Below, in pieces: positions 55,471 to 64,000 of a stretch of DNA of 64,000 bases. The position numbers and the translations under genes were made by a program. Position 1 is the stretch's first letter. Each line of letters begins with the position of its first letter. The DNA is taken from contig NC_064037.1 of NCBI RefSeq assembly GCF_932526225.1, positions 8,848,203-8,912,202 of the forward strand, read 5' to 3'. Under the pieces are notes generated by a model that was not told where the DNA came from, did no database searches, and saw only the letters and a list, made by a program, of their open reading frames with translations. The stretch is from Nematostella vectensis (taxonomy: Eukaryota > Cnidaria > Anthozoa > Actiniaria > Edwardsiidae).

Positions 55471-55680
55471 ATGGGGTATTCTGGTTCTTTCAAAAGCATC
55501 AATTGCGACCCGAGGTGGATAAATTTCGGCCGGGCCTCATCCGGGCCACATGTCCGGATAGGATGCAGTTTAGCGAGTGACGGATTCATGCGCCGCGATA
55601 GAGACTGGAGTGCGGGGTACGTTTTCCTTGACAAACATCCGTCAGACAGCAAATATATTGGAGCACGATGCAACAGATAA
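55471..55680 (+). CDS. Small unassigned open frame
   Basis: 69 codons from ATG 55471, with GYSGSFKSINCDPRWINFG and RRDRDWSAGYVFLDKHPSDS. The residue mix looks protein-like (Cys, Trp, Gly spread), but I do not recognise it and no clear acceptor precedes it. The opposite strand is open too. It could be a small exon or chance. Confidence 0.2.
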   Translation: MGYSGSFKSINCDPRWINFGRASSGPHVRIGCSLASDGFMRRDRDWSAGYVFLDKHPSDSKYIGARCNR

Positions 55681-56455
55681 GCAGTGATTTGCTCAACATT
55701 TGGGAAGCCTCGAGGTCTATGCAAGGCTCTCACAATCTGCACAAAGATGGAAACAATTTGTAAAAAGGTGAGAAAATTGCCATTAATTTTAAACCAAATG
55801 ATAAGATAAGTTAACAATTTGAAAGCCCAGAATCAATGTATTAAGTGTGTAGGTTGGAATCATAACTCATCAGTTGGTAGATGGGGTAGGCGTGTACTAG
55901 ATGTCCGGATATAACAAGCGAGGCAGTCGCCTCGGTAAAATTTTGATGTTTATTGTTTCACAATAGAAAAGTATGCGATACAACACCTGCTCTTGTTGGA
56001 TTTATCATCCAGTGGCTAGCTTTGCCTTGGAAAAATTTTGATTCTGGCTACAGGACTGAATGCCCATTTGCTGCCAGCTCGAAAAAGTGTCCGCTTGGCA
56101 ACCAGGCCTGATTCGCCCACATATCTTCCGAGCAATATTATCGGTTATTTCTAGTGTAATATCTAGCGATATTGCAAAACAGCTTTCCCCGTGATGGGGC
56201 TACAGCAAAAAAAAATCCCCTTTGGCCACTAGATTATATAGCTTCCTAAAAATCCTGATACTCAAGCTAAGAGCTTCCCTTTCAAGACCTTGCGCACAAT
56301 TTGAATGAAAATCACCTTGACTGCGCATGCGAAACTGATGCAAATGTTTTCCCTTTAAATATCCTAAATAATTATATGACTAGATTATCGGTGTGGGTAT
56401 CGGCATTCAACGCATGTCAAAGGCCTTGTTGATTCTACGTTGCAAGATGCGGAAT
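55681..56455. other. Intergenic, no gene recognised
   Basis: Nothing recognised on either strand. Confidence 0.4.
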
Positions 56456-56840
56456 AGATCCACAGGTACCCCACGCTAACTATGTGTATGAATAAATTAT
56501 AGTGGTTCACGTTGTGTGTGCCATGGTTTACAGTAAACATATGGGATTGAATGAAGCCGTTCACGTAAAATTCTCAAAAACACTCTGACCTGATAGTGGA
56601 GGCCCATTTGGGCCGGTATTTCGAGAGTTACGTTGTTCTGTTTCCTCTTCTGCTTCCATATTCAAAACTCCACTATCAGGTCAGAATATTTTTGAGAATT
56701 TTACGATTTTATTTCGTAGTAAAGTGAACGGCTTGTTTCAATCCCATATGTTTACTGTAAACCATGACACACACAACGTAACGTGAACCACTATAATTTA
56801 TTCATACACACAGTGAGCTTGGGGTACCTGTGGTAGATCT
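56456..56840. mobile_element. Foldback element with ~150-170-bp arms
   Basis: The left arm (56456-56602), with GGTTTACAGTAAACATATGG and CTGACCTGATAGTGGAG, is complementary to the right arm (about 56665-56840). The right arm has a roughly 17-bp extra piece and a duplicated ACGTA word. The loop is about 60 bp. No protein. Confidence 0.9.
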
Positions 56841-57936
56841 AGCATGTTTTTGATTTGCTAGCGAAAATGTGAGGACCACCGTTGATTGATAGTTGTCACA
56901 TGATTTGGAATAATTCGCGCTATGGACGAATTTGTCTCTTGCCCGATGCCTTTGCTTCCTGTTGAGGTGCCCTTTTAACTATCGGGACCTCTCTCAGGGT
57001 CGAGAAGCCAATTACGGGAAGCATAGAGCGTTGCGGAACTCTTTTTGAGCAGAAAGCTTTTCGAGAACGTAAAACATCAACGGCGGCACTCGGGGGCTGC
57101 AAGGGACAGGGCGAATGCCTGCTGTGTTAAGTTCTCCTTGACGATTGTTATCCGATTTATTTAAATGTCGAAAATATAGCAAGTACGGTGACGTGACAAA
57201 ACCTTCTTGACGCCTATATGGAGGATTGGGCCATTTTCAGATCAGGAACGGTGCGTTTGGGACATGTGTTGCCTGTTTGCATATTTATCGGATTTAGTGC
57301 TAGATAATACTTTGATAATACGATGATAAAGGGTATGGATTGTTAACCGACTAGCGACAAAGCATGAAAAAAAAAAACTAGTGTAGCGACAAAAAATATT
57401 TGCCGGCTTCCGACATTTAATTATTTCCAATATTTTTGCTCTTTACTTCCATCGTCAATCTACTTAAATTCGGCCATTTCAAAATCTGCACTTTGTATTT
57501 CCTGTTGCATTAACTTTTCAGTCAATTATTAATCCATAAATAATTTATTATCAATAAGTTATTAATTACTAATCAATCCTAAATAATGTTTAATTTTGTT
57601 TTATACATAAAAATCGACAAGACACGAGACATGCAGACCCCCCCACCCCATCCAGACCCTGATGATATAGTTGAGACTCTTGATGTTTTTAATTACAAAA
57701 TCGCGCCATCCCCAATAGAAAGCAGATTCAACCTGCACTGGTGAAAGCTCAAATGTTTTTTTGATGGCTCCTCTGATAAGCTAACTTTGAGATAAAGCAA
57801 AAAGAAAAAGAACGCCGACCAAAATTTGAAAACTAGGTTACAAAAATACTGGGTAAAACTAGAAATATAAAAACTATATAGAAATTAATCACTTAAAAGC
57901 TAATAAACAACTCACATAAGGTTTGAACTTAATATA
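56841..57936. other. Intergenic, no gene recognised
   Basis: Contains the AT-rich stretch 57500-57610 with ATTAATnnATAAATAATTTATTA words. Small open frames lack domains. Confidence 0.4.
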
Positions 57937-58227
57937 TTAATATTGTCACCAGTTTACTTCCGGTCGATTACGTAACAATATCCGATGAAAAGAAAAATCG
58001 ACATTCTGAAGGTAATTTAAGTTAACCCCCGCCTTAACGGAGAACGCGAAAAATATTTTAAAATATTGATAGCAGTGTGTTTATTGGAAGTTTCTTTGAG
58101 GATGTGATTGATAATTTACAACGGATGGCCTGTTTAATATCTCGAATTTTAATAGATTCTTTTGTCTTTTAACGGTTAAGGTTTCCGTCGGACCTCCGGA
58201 AGTAAACTGGTGAAAATGCGGCTTTAA
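57937..58227. mobile_element. TTAA-flanked MITE, second copy
   Basis: Opposite orientation to 22565-22819. The left end lacks the first few bases of the terminal repeat; the right end reads GGAAGTAAACTGGTGAAAAT then GCGGCTTTAA. Confidence 0.85.
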
Positions 58228-58429
58228 GTGTCACTGATGCTGCTAGTGATTCATATGTTGACTAATAAGCGCCCTGACGTTACCATAGTTACCATAGCCG
58301 CGAAATTTTATACATATTTTGTTGTTGGTGATTACCAATTTGATTTAATCTTTGCGCGTTTCTTTCGTCAAAATTCCAAAATTTTATGGATCACAATACG
58401 AGTACAGTGATCCCATGATGATGCGATGC

Positions 58430-58543
58430 TCTGAGAACAATCCTCGTCCCCAGGGTCTTCTGGATAATTTCAATGTGGCGTCTAGAGCTAGACGCCATAA
58501 TGAAAATTACCCAGAAGACCCTGGGGACGAGGTTGTTCTGAGA
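58430..58543. mobile_element. Compact foldback, ~55-bp arms
   Basis: CTGAGAACAATCCTCGTCCC … TGGCGTCTAG is followed at once by its near-perfect complement ending GGTTGTTCTGAG. It would form a hairpin with almost no loop, a minimal MITE. The 70-codon frame across it is not a gene. Confidence 0.9.
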
Positions 58544-58712
58544 AATCTTATGAGGGCACAATGACGACTTCTTGAAACGAAAAATATGTCACCCACTGCC
58601 TTGTTAAAGAAGAGAATCTTAATTTAAAAAAAAACTATTTGAAAAAAACTATTTTCTGTCGTCGGCTCGCAAAATTTCGCCGTTTTTAAAAGTCACTTTT
58701 TCGTTCCCTCAG

Positions 58713-58914
58713 GTAGCAGCCTTGTTGTTGGTGGCTTTGGTGATAGCTCCGTTAAAAGTGTCAGCGGGTGTTTACAAACTGAAATCAATGAGGAGAGCGC
58801 AGTTGGCGGAAAAATACGGGGACTGCTATTGGTTGAGACCGAAAACCACAGATATCCCAATATCACTTTCATTCAACGGACATTGCTGTGATGACGTCAA
58901 CGAAGGGATTATGG
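58713..58914 (+). CDS. Secreted beta-trefoil-like protein, exon with signal peptide
   Basis: The acceptor is CGTTCCCTCAG|GTAGC (58712/58713); the donor is TTATGG|GTAAGG (58914/58915), phase 1. The exon opens with a hydrophobic run, VAALLLVALVIAPLKVSAG, read as the core and end of a signal peptide. The start Met must lie in an upstream exon that I cannot identify. A mature stretch follows with KYGDCYWLRPK and HCCDDVN, rich in Cys. It joins in frame to 59381. Confidence 0.6.
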
Positions 58915-59380
58915 GTAAGGCGTAAATTAACGAGTAGTACTACAAAACGAGAAAGTCAGTAAGGGTGCCATTCAGTCCTTAGGTCACAGGCTCTGTGCAT
59001 GATGACGACATCACTACATTGCTATAGCAACACACTCATTCCTATGAAACGCTAGCGAGAAAAAGATTTGATATTTTTCAGCCTATGTCACAGTGAGCTG
59101 TGCGTGGCGTAACCGTATATAATAGGGCTAGGAACCTGGTTATTGCCTCCCTAGTGATAGATAACGGTGCTGGGGTCACAATCTACAGCCTAGTCGTAAA
59201 GCTTTAGACGCCAGACGGTGTTTCAATGTATGTCTGGGAAGTATGGTCTGTTTTTTTATTTTATCTAATCCGGACGAGGTTCGATCCTCAGCCAATAAGC
59301 TCGATTTATGTTCCCTAATTTTCTCCTTCCCAATCTTTACTATTTTTTTCATCTCATTATCTACTTTACTACCTGTTCAG

Positions 59381-59496
59381 ATTTCGAGTTTAACAAGAGG
59401 TCAGTCGGCCGTTCACTCCAAACTGCATTTCAATGGAAGAAGAACACCGATTATTACCTTGCTGTCAACACTACGAGCCAACAACTACAACTAGAG
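59381..59496 (+). CDS. Secreted beta-trefoil-like protein, middle exon
   Basis: The acceptor is CCTGTTCAG|AT (59380/59381), phase 1; the donor is CTAGAG|GTATAC (59496/59497), phase 0. It encodes DFEFNKRSVGRSLQTAFQWK then NTDYYLAVNTTSQQLQLE. The alternation of hydrophobic residues and turns fits a beta-strand-rich fold. It connects in frame with the next exon. Confidence 0.6.
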
Positions 59497-59962
59497 GTAT
59501 ACACTTATTTCAATAAAGGTTGTCAGCGGAAAAGGAGAATGGCAATTGCTGAATTGCAGTTCTAAGACCGAAAGGTTATTATGGGTATCATTTGTAAAAA
59601 ACAAAGATGGTAAATACACTCAAGCGATATCAGAACAATATATTAATCACATTTAATGGATATACTCGCATGCTTTATTTAAATTTTTCTGAATTTTGAA
59701 CAAATATTTTGGGATCCATGGGTCCTTTCGGTCGTAGAACTGCCATTTGCCGTATATGCACTGACACAACGTTATTTGAAGTGTGTGTCAGATCGAAATG
59801 GATTTGAAAAACAGCGTCTTTGGTTGTTTTTTAATATGTTTTTGTTGATACAATCAGTCTGTTGTTGTAGCAGTTGTTGTTGCTGCTGCTGTTGTGTCGT
59901 TTGTTAGTCGTTGTTGTCGTTCTGTCAAATGTGACCCTGACGTTAAACTTGTTTCTCTTCAG

Positions 59963-60214
59963 AAAATTTCCGGAGGTCTCGGACCCAAGCACAAGTTTGT
60001 CATGAAGTCTGCCCCAGTCGGCGATGGTATCGCGTCATGCATAGAGTGCGTGACCCTGAAATCAGTTGCGAACGGCCTGTACCTAGCCACCACAGACACG
60101 GGCGCTATCTCCATGACAACGAGTAGGAAAATGTACTCGGCCTTCTTCAAGTGGGAAGTTTGCCCGTATTCATTAGATATTTGCCGTCTGAATATAATGA
60201 AAACCTGCCACTAA
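59963..60214 (+). CDS. Secreted beta-trefoil-like protein, last exon
   Basis: The acceptor is TTTCTCTTCAG|AAAATT (59962/59963), phase 0; the stop TAA is at 60212-60214. Its core, VTLKSVANGLYLATTDTGAI followed by AFFKWEV, resembles a beta-trefoil module of FGF or IL-1 type (S-x2-x-G-x-YLA-x3-x-G, then F-x-W/F). The sequence alone does not decide between FGF-like and another trefoil family. The three exons total 570 nt without the missing 5' end. Likely a small secreted ligand-like protein; confidence in the family is low to moderate. Confidence 0.55.
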   Translation, partial: KISGGLGPKHKFVMKSAPVGDGIASCIECVTLKSVANGLYLATTDTGAISMTTSRKMYSAFFKWEVCPYSLDICRLNIMKTCH

Positions 60215-61021
60215 AGCTCAGTTACCTCCACAGAAAGCCCACTTCTTGGGTTTGAATATAGTTCGAATGGTTTCTGAGAGCTTTGCGATGTAGATTTTGA
60301 TTTCGATTTGTACTTCAAATGCTGCATCTTTTGTATAAAGCCTAGGTGCTTTCCGAGCTTTCTTATCGGTCAGCGGTTTAACGCGGCCGTCGTGACTGTT
60401 ACTACTTCATGTAGATATCAATATGGTTAGGGTTAGTTTTAGGGTAAGGGTCAGTATCTAAGGCACACTATATTGCTAACTACATGAAGTACCGGCCTTC
60501 GTTAATACGAGCTTTGGTGTCACACCGGAGTGGCAAGCTCTCTGCGGTTTAGCGCGAAAAAGAAGTCATCATCTACGAAGAACAATGTTATTTAAAGATT
60601 AGGTTGTGAATCTTATGAATATAAACTGTTGGACTGCGTAAGTATGGTGTAATCACATTGACATGAGGATCCGCCAACGGCTAACTGATACTCTGAGATT
60701 ACTTTTTATTTAAAAAGATTGGGTTACTTATTTCAAAAGAAACGTTGCACGGTTGACGAAGCACAAGTGACCGAAAGGTGCTTATGGGCAAAAATTTTAA
60801 CCCACAGAGAGGTCAACATGTGACTACTTTTTCTTTTTTTTCTTTTGATATTCCATTTATAATCAACTTGATATAATGCATCACAAAAATAATATTATAT
60901 TTGTGCAACATTAGAAACAAGCTAGCCAAAATATAATAAAAGGGTCGAGAAAACGGTCACAACTTTCCTCACTCTTACAAAAATATCGCCGGCGGCAGGT
61001 CGGAATATATTTTATCCTAGA
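60215..61021. other. 3' flank and intergenic
   Basis: Nothing recognised. No clear polyadenylation signal chosen. Confidence 0.4.
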
Positions 61022-61078
61022 ATTGTGTGAGCTTTTATGAATTTTATCCTAGAATCGTGTGAGCTTTTATGAATGCGT
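61022..61078. repeat. 31-bp direct duplication
   Basis: CCTAGAATTGTGTGAGCTTT and CCTAGAATCGTGTGAGCTTT in tandem, each followed by TATGAAT. Confidence 0.85.
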
Positions 61079-61749
61079 AAACAGATGGGAATCGGGTTCC
61101 GCAAGATTTTTTTTATATTGACTTGTTATTATAAGTAGTATAATTTTACAAACTAAAATGAACATTACAAAATTGATCCTAAGCGTCCTGAGTATATGGG
61201 TGAGGTAAATAACAGCTTTACACTTTTAAGCCAGTTTTTAGAGAAAGCTGCGTGGGTTGAACTGGAGATCGTTATAAATTGAGGACACTAGACTGACGTC
61301 AAAACCACTCTCCAGGAAAAGCACGCTCAGCCCAATCTCGAAAAACTGCGCACTATTAAATACAAACTACGAAAGAATTTCCGTTGTTTTACGACCAGTT
61401 TCGGCTTTTTGCTTTATCAAAAGCGCAATGTACTGCCTCTAGCTAGCTGACGCTATTCTTTCTTAAAGGAGCGACAGTTCAGTTAATAAAACATGTGATT
61501 GGTATTTGCGCGTTAATATTGCTTTTAATGCAATATTCCAGTGGTAACGGAAAACACTTAGTTTTAATGCTCAAACCACCCACCGGTAATTAATACCGCC
61601 CTTTTTTACACGGCCATTCCTTGTTTTTCAAATGAAAATTGAAACAACATTTAGTTGTTTTACCGACAGATCACCATATAAATCATTTATATGCCACATG
61701 CGAGAAAAGGGCGTTTTTTTATAACGCATACTATTTAGATAAAACCAAA
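61079..61749. other. Intergenic, no gene recognised
   Basis: AT-rich, with no conserved features seen. Confidence 0.4.
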
Positions 61750-61900
61750 GGCGATAGGACAGGCACTAGAAATCAATGGTTTCTATTGATTTTATTTATG
61801 AACTTCTAGCAAAATACCATTTTCACTGGCAATAGGACAAGCACTACAAATCAATGGTTTCTGTTGATTTTTTCTATAAACTGCTAGCAAAATACCATGT
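61750..61900. repeat. Two tandem copies of a ~78-bp repeat
   Basis: GGCGATAGGACAGGCACTAG and GGCAATAGGACAAGCACTAC, each followed by AAATCAATGGTTTCT and ending GCTAGCAAAATACCAT-like. Confidence 0.85.
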
Positions 61901-62302
61901 CTTGTAAAAAAAAACTGTTGTCTTGTTCGCAGGTTTTCGCAGGCCCAAACCCCCTCCCTCCTTATAACCTAACTTATCTTCCCTAGATTGGAATGCAAAG
62001 ATCTGCGTGCTGGGTAAGTTCACTGTGCAGTAAACGCCGCTCATTTTAGTAGATGTTAGAATGAAATTTTCGATGTTATTAGTGCAAATAAGGGTTTTTT
62101 TTCGGTTTCAAGTCACAAAACAGCAGCAAACAACAAGATGTGAATGCCAAAGCGCGGAGGTGGGTGAGTAAAAATGCTCACGCGCAGTGGTGGGGTGGTG
62201 GTTACTAAAAATAGCCAGATTCGGAATCGACATGGCGCGCGGGTAATACCAAAGTGTCGCTCTCTTATCTTATGCTCTCTTGCTGCTACGGAACTACACA
62301 CG
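61901..62302. other. Intergenic, no gene recognised
   Basis: Nothing recognised. Confidence 0.4.
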
Positions 62303-62784
62303 AACCTGGATTTTACGATACTGGATTAAACAATAACCTCGATTTTACTATGGCGTTCCTTTCTCCCGGCGGAGATACAGAAAATTGTATAAGAAATTAC
62401 CTCGGTCTTACGATATTGGATCGATTTTACGATCGTTCTCCCAAGCGTAACATTTACCTCGATACAACGATATTATTGATTCTGTCTATGAATAAAGAAA
62501 GAAAGCCTGAAGACACCACATACGTACAGTACAGCTATACCTTTTTTTTTTCACTTGACAGATCTATTTAAACACAACAGTCTCACAGAAAGTAACTGTG
62601 AAGTCTTACCAAGAGTACAATTATCATTTTGTAAAAGTTGATTATTAACACAACCTCGCTACAACGATATTTTCAATAGATTTTCCTTTATATCATAAAA
62701 TCGAGGACCTTTTTGCAACGATACCTCGATTTTACGAAAAAAATTTTTTCTCCCGAGGCATATCGTAAAATCCAGGTTCCACTG
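62303..62784. mobile_element. MITE with GAACCTGGATTTTACGATA termini (pogo/Tigger-like)
   Basis: The left end, GAACCTGGATTTTACGATA, is complementary to the right end (TATCGTAAAATCCAGGTTC, then CACTG and TA). Inner CCTCGATTTTACGA and CCTCGCTACAACGATATT words repeat. The CAGTGGAACCT-type end resembles pogo/Tigger families. A 105-codon frame across it reads through these repeats and is not a gene. Confidence 0.8.
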
Positions 62785-63682
62785 TACCATACTGTATCAA
62801 ATGGTCGGTCGTCTTGCGCAAGAACGACCTCTTATTCCCAACGGCTATATACGTACTCTGCATTTAGTGTGTGAAAATGAGATGGGCGCATATGTTTTGA
62901 AGCTTTGTTATGTCATTTTGATACTTAGAGACGATATAAGAATAAAGAAGACTGAGTAGTTTAATGCTTCAAAACTACTTAAAGTTCTTGTGGCCTTCTA
63001 TATTGAAAGAAGACGAGGAAATCCGCTTTTGACATTAAGAAGTACCTTTTGATTAACTCGCAAAACAGGAAGTGTTTTCGTTTTTCTGTGCTTCGTTGTA
63101 TTTTTCTAATCTAGAGCATATCCATTTTTTAGACTGAAAGATAACAAAGAACTGGTTTTGTTAAAACGAAAAGCCGCTCTCTCAGATCCCCGGAATTGTG
63201 AGCAGCTCAAAAAGAAGGTGATAAAACGGTAAAAGTCACTATAGCCACGTAATCTTTAACAGTAAGGTTTTTTTTTTACTCTTAACAGCAACCTGTATAC
63301 AGCCCTCTGTAATTTCTTTCTTAAGGAGGTCTGTTTACAGGCTAAACAGTAAGGTATTATAATAAACAGGAAAGCAATACTGCATCGTGCTATTTTCCTG
63401 TTCGTGAGGTCTTAATCTCGCTATCTTATAGTCACCTTCAATTAAACAAATCGTGTTTATGTTTTTTTAGAGATCAAAAAAGGTTGATCAAAACTTCTAT
63501 TTGATAAAGGGTTTTGGGACTTTTTAAGACATATTTTGACATGTCGCGTTGACGTTAGCTAGTTTTTTTAGAAAGCAAGTTAGTTTCCTGATAATTCTCA
63601 CACGACCTTTGCCATAGAAAGAAAACTTAGTGAAATAACAAACATTCCTTCTTTTTCAATAAATAATAATTATGATATAATA
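62785..63682. other. Intergenic, no gene recognised
   Basis: AT-rich. A possible acceptor, TTTACTCTTAACAG (to 63288), has no supported exon after it. Confidence 0.4.
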
Positions 63683-63925
63683 ATGAGCCTGGAGTTGAAG
63701 CGGCGCCAGATCACAAGTGTTGGCGCCAAAGAACACACGGCCAAAATGTCGGCCCAATGTCAAAACGCTGAGTGGGAAGTTGTACCTTTGTTTTGCGATT
63801 CCCTTATCGCTGCAGGTTTCAAAAGGGAGGTGAAAACTATACTTAATTGCACTTGTAGATCGATTATTTGCACCGATAGAGTCCGCCTACGCGTATTTAG
63901 GTCATATAAGGATGTTATGGCCTGA
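63683..63925 (+). CDS. Unassigned open frame at the window end
   Basis: 80 codons from ATG 63683 to TGA 63923-63925: MSLELKRRQITSVGAKEHTA …, then AEWEVVPLFCDSL and a Cys-containing tail (NCTCRSIICTD). Base composition is more gene-like than its AT-rich surroundings. The KMSAQCQNAEWEVVP line faintly echoes KMYSAFFKWEVCP of the trefoil-like gene 3.5 kb upstream, so it might be a related last exon, but this is weak. A single small ORF or chance is also possible. Confidence 0.3.
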   Translation: MSLELKRRQITSVGAKEHTAKMSAQCQNAEWEVVPLFCDSLIAAGFKREVKTILNCTCRSIICTDRVRLRVFRSYKDVMA

Positions 63926-64000
63926 CTATCTGATAATTCTTGGGCAAGAAGCTCCGCTACTCAACCGGATATCCCCTTGCACGTCTCAGTTCAAGTATGC

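Noticed and set aside
59894-59962. Extension of the last trefoil exon upstream of 59963
   Set aside because: The extra codons lie before a good acceptor (TTTCTCTTCAG) and come from a GTTGTT-rich repeat; splicing from 59496 keeps the frame.
62254-62571. 105-residue frame
   Set aside because: It crosses the terminal and inner repeats of a MITE.

Overview
The window reads as animal nuclear DNA, most likely from a cnidarian. The genes are split into small exons with GT/AG borders. There are LTR, tyrosine-recombinase and LINE retrotransposons, many MITE-like foldbacks, and several minisatellites. The strongest pointer to Cnidaria is an exon at 2273-2439 with the exact cysteine spacing of the minicollagen cysteine-rich domain (C-x3-C-x3-C-x3-C-x3-CC), a nematocyst wall signature. 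A sea anemone such as Nematostella would fit, but the species cannot be proven from the sequence.

Layout. 1-2.7 kb: the 3' part of a mosaic extracellular gene on the + strand, with a TSP1 exon, a fibronectin type II exon and a minicollagen-type exon. 2.7-52.4 kb: a tandemly amplified locus holding two about 95% identical SLC16/MCT-like transporter genes. Gene A has exons at 7940-8195, 16430-16995 and 18094-18636 (454 aa). Gene B has exons at 46917-47139, 50969-51534 and 51838-52380 (443 aa). The repeated unit carries a conserved segment 'A', a 36-bp minisatellite, a conserved segment 'B', a TATA promoter and the first coding exon. Five promoter/exon-1 copies are visible (about 5.1, 7.9, 39.1, 43.3 and 46.9 kb). 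Two serve genes A and B and three are dead. Intron 1 of each live gene holds a large 30-bp minisatellite (about 144 and 67 units), and a 21-bp minisatellite with an orientation switch lies at 5.6-7.6 kb.

24.03-38.58 kb: a 14.5-kb nested insertion splits segment B of one unit. The outer element is a decayed Ngaro-like (DIRS-order) tyrosine-recombinase retrotransposon with split direct repeats (A1 ... B1-A2-B2), an SGNH-hydrolase relic, gag, RT/RNase H and recombinase regions. Two Ty3/gypsy elements lie inside it: one on the + strand (24180-28586, 5-bp target duplication ATAAG) and one on the - strand (33272-37789). Repeat A2 keeps the uninterrupted version of the site where the first gypsy element landed.

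52.4-64 kb: mostly intergenic, with foldback elements at 54.1, 56.5, 57.9, 58.4 and 62.3 kb. It also has one three-exon gene fragment (58713-60214) for a probably secreted protein with beta-trefoil (FGF/IL-1-like) character. A last unassigned reading frame lies at 63683-63925.

The transporter genes are the only repeated cellular genes. The history I infer is repeated duplication of the 5' unit, one duplication of the whole gene, decay of some first exons, and independent transposon insertions into copy A and its flanks. The long open frames over the minisatellites are a by-product of unit lengths divisible by three and are not treated as genes.
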